Shown piece by piece: positions 62,378 through 64,000 of a stretch of 64,000 nucleotides of DNA. The translations under genes were made by a program, and so were the position numbers. This stretch comes from Phycisphaeraceae bacterium (GTDB taxonomy: Bacteria > Planctomycetota > Phycisphaerae > Phycisphaerales > UBA1924). A model generated the notes under the pieces. That model ran no database searches. It was not told the origin of the DNA and was given only the letters and a program-made list of their open reading frames with translations. The stretch spans positions 186,001-250,000 of the forward strand of contig JAHBXC010000001.1 in NCBI GenBank assembly GCA_019636675.1, read 5' to 3'. The stretch's first letter is position 1, and the number at the start of each line of letters is the position of its first letter.

Positions 62378-64000
62378 TCAGTCCGAACGCAGCGCCAGCT
62401 CGATCGCCATGTACAGCGTCGCGATCTGGTCGAAGGCCGCGTTGTACCTCGCGACGGCCCGATCGAGCGCCGCCTGATCGTCGTTCTCGACCGCTCGGCG
62501 CAGCGTCGGCAGAGGCCACGCGGCGTACCCGCTCGTGTCGTCGGGGCCGATGTACAGGTTCCGGTGCCACAGCCCCTCGCTGTGCTGCGCCGGCACGACC
62601 CACGACCGCTCCATCACACCGAGAATCCCGTTGATGCCGCGAACGCGATCGGCGTGGATCGACCCGGCAGCGAGTGCAGCCAGCAGTTTCGGCTCGACCT
62701 CGCCGGCGCGCCGTTCGAGGAAAAGCGCACGCGCTTCGAGTCGCTCGGCGTCGAAGGACAGCCCGCGCTCCTCCGCCATCGCCGAGAGTCGCGCCAGGTG
62801 CGCTCGGAAACTCACGAGGACCCGTCGCTGGTCGAGCGGCACGATGTCCGCGTTCGCGAGGCGCGCCACGAGCGCGCCCGAGACCCGCGCGAGCTTCGCC
62901 GCGGGTTCGTAGTCTGGCAGCACGAAGGTCTGGTACCAGTGCAGCGAGTCGTACACCGAGTGGTAGTTCGGCACGGGCGTCCCTCCCACGCCCAGTCCGG
63001 CGCTGGGGATTCCGGCGTGGAACAGGAACGCGGCGTGGTCGGAACCGCCTCCCATGTCGCCGATCCGCGGCGAGGCGTCCGCGCCGCCCTGCGCGCCGAT
63101 CCACTCGTCGAGCACCGTCGGCGCCTCGTCCTCGCCCATGCGTCCGAGCGCGGGGACCGCGTCCGCCGCGTCGGCAATGATCGGGCGCAGCGAGGGCCAC
63201 GCGCTCGCGTTGAACCGCGGCCCCGACACCGCGGCGTCGAGATTGATGTACGCGATCGCGTCGCGCGTCAGTCGCTGGAGGTGCTGCTCGACCCACTCGG
63301 TCGAGCCGATCAGCCCGTATTCCTCGGCGTCCCAGCCGACAAAGAGGACCGATCGCTTCGGGCGGAGCCCGTTCTTCGCGGCCTGAGCCATGGCACGCGC
63401 CGTCTCCATGACGACCATCATGCCCGCCGCCGGATCCCACGCGCCGTAGACCCACGCGTCGTGGTGGCAACCGACGACGACGAGCTTGTCCGGCTCATCT
63501 GCGCCGCGAAGCAGCCCGACGACATTCGCGATGCGCTTCACCTCGCGTGTCTGTTCGACCTTGAGGCGCACGCGCAGATCGTCTCCGCCGGTCAGCGCGT
63601 ACTCGAAGCCGAGCCCGCTCTGCCATTCCTGCGGCGCCGCCCTGCCCTTCATGCGCGAGAGGATCTCGCGCGCCGCGTCCCAGCCGATGGGCTGCACGGG
63701 GATCTTCGGGAGCCCCTCGACCTCCTCGATGGGGAGACGACGCGAGCCGGGCGTCGACGCCCAGCCCGGCGTGAGCGGATCGCCGCGAGTCTCGAGCGTC
63801 AGGATCGACCCGCGCTGGATCGTGGATCCGTTCGCCCAGACTCCGTCGGGATACTCCGCGCCGCGCGACGCGTCGGCCGGATCGGTGAACATGATCAGCC
63901 CGGCTGCGCCGGCGAGTTCGGCGTAATACGCCTTGTAGCCCCGGAAATTCCCGCCGAACCGCGCGAGCACGATCGCGCCGCGCACATCGACGCCCATCTC
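62378..64000 (-). CDS. M28 peptidase, glutamate carboxypeptidase II-like (cut by window edge)
   Basis: About 540 C-terminal residues are visible; the N-terminus lies beyond the right edge. From the truncated start there is a PA (protease-associated) region (RGAIVLARFGGNFRGYKAYY), then the M28 catalytic domain with GCHHDAWVYGAWDPAAGMMV (metal ligands), LFVGWDAEEYGLIGSTEWVE (catalytic Glu), and GGSDHAAFLFHAGIPSAGLG, followed by a helical dimerisation domain. The order matches the PSMA/NAALADase/transferrin-receptor group. Probably exported or periplasmic. Convergent with the S41-like gene, with 19 bases between stops. Confidence 0.92.
   Translation of the reverse strand, partial: EMGVDVRGAIVLARFGGNFRGYKAYYAELAGAAGLIMFTDPADASRGAEYPDGVWANGSTIQRGSILTLETRGDPLTPGWASTPGSRRLPIEEVEGLPKIPVQPIGWDAAREILSRMKGRAAPQEWQSGLGFEYALTGGDDLRVRLKVEQTREVKRIANVVGLLRGADEPDKLVVVGCHHDAWVYGAWDPAAGMMVVMETARAMAQAAKNGLRPKRSVLFVGWDAEEYGLIGSTEWVEQHLQRLTRDAIAYINLDAAVSGPRFNASAWPSLRPIIADAADAVPALGRMGEDEAPTVLDEWIGAQGGADASPRIGDMGGGSDHAAFLFHAGIPSAGLGVGGTPVPNYHSVYDSLHWYQTFVLPDYEPAAKLARVSGALVARLANADIVPLDQRRVLVSFRAHLARLSAMAEERGLSFDAERLEARALFLERRAGEVEPKLLAALAAGSIHADRVRGINGILGVMERSWVVPAQHSEGLWHRNLYIGPDDTSGYAAWPLPTLRRAVENDDQAALDRAVARYNAAFDQIATLYMAIELALRSD

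Overview
The window looks like part of a high-G+C Gram-negative chromosome, most likely a planctomycete of the Phycisphaerae type. The pointers are the G+C-rich, densely packed genes, two pseudopilins with FTLVE/FTLIE N-termini of the planctomycete kind, a PilM/N/O plus secretin cluster, a Minf_1886-family protein, many lipobox lipoproteins, and a TPR protein fused to RNA polymerase alpha C-terminal domains. This assignment is inferred from gene content. No rRNA, tRNA, CRISPR array or insertion sequence was seen.

Left part (1-10.75 kb): a truncated PhoX-like phosphatase diverges from ffh. Then come an AI-2E-type membrane protein, a Minf_1886 protein, a 3-methyladenine DNA glycosylase overlapping an amidohydrolase, an OmpA-type lipoprotein, tsaB overlapping an adenylate-kinase-like gene, and recJ. 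Most are housekeeping functions.

10.76-24.93 kb: one long minus-strand run builds a type IV pilus / type II secretion-like machine. In transcription order it encodes a pseudopilin, a small anchored protein, PilM, PilN-, PilO- and PilP-like proteins, a secretin, a TPR lipoprotein, a sensor histidine kinase, a response regulator, a GAF/HD-GYP protein, a STAS protein, a PilB/GspE ATPase and a PilC/GspF membrane protein. The signalling genes are joined to the motor gene by 4-base overlaps, which suggests that phosphorelay, c-di-GMP turnover and a STAS switch are produced together with the motor. A separate PilZ protein lies at 37.8-38.7 kb.

25.2-32.3 kb: a large secreted HEAT-repeat protein with a receiver-like domain, a 480-base repeat-like spacer (G-run tract and perfect palindrome), and a DinB-family gene. 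Then comes a clearly lower-G+C two-gene island (AAA15-type ATPase plus PIN-domain protein) wedged between dinB-like and thiC, which is the best candidate here for an undescribed defence or toxin module. thiC is preceded by a TPP riboswitch.

32.3-64 kb: queuosine-precursor transporter, esterase, an orphan pseudopilin, lipoproteins, PilZ protein, a methyltransferase/transglutaminase/DUF58 set, scpB, a MATE transporter, the TPR-double-alphaCTD protein, SpoIID-like protein, DUF481 protein, Nudix/pabB pair, ppdK, TPR protein, CPBP protease, trpS, gdhA, an S41-like protein and a PSMA-like M28 peptidase cut by the right edge. Many adjacent genes share ATGA or GTGA overlaps, so translational coupling is widespread, and GTG and TTG starts are common.
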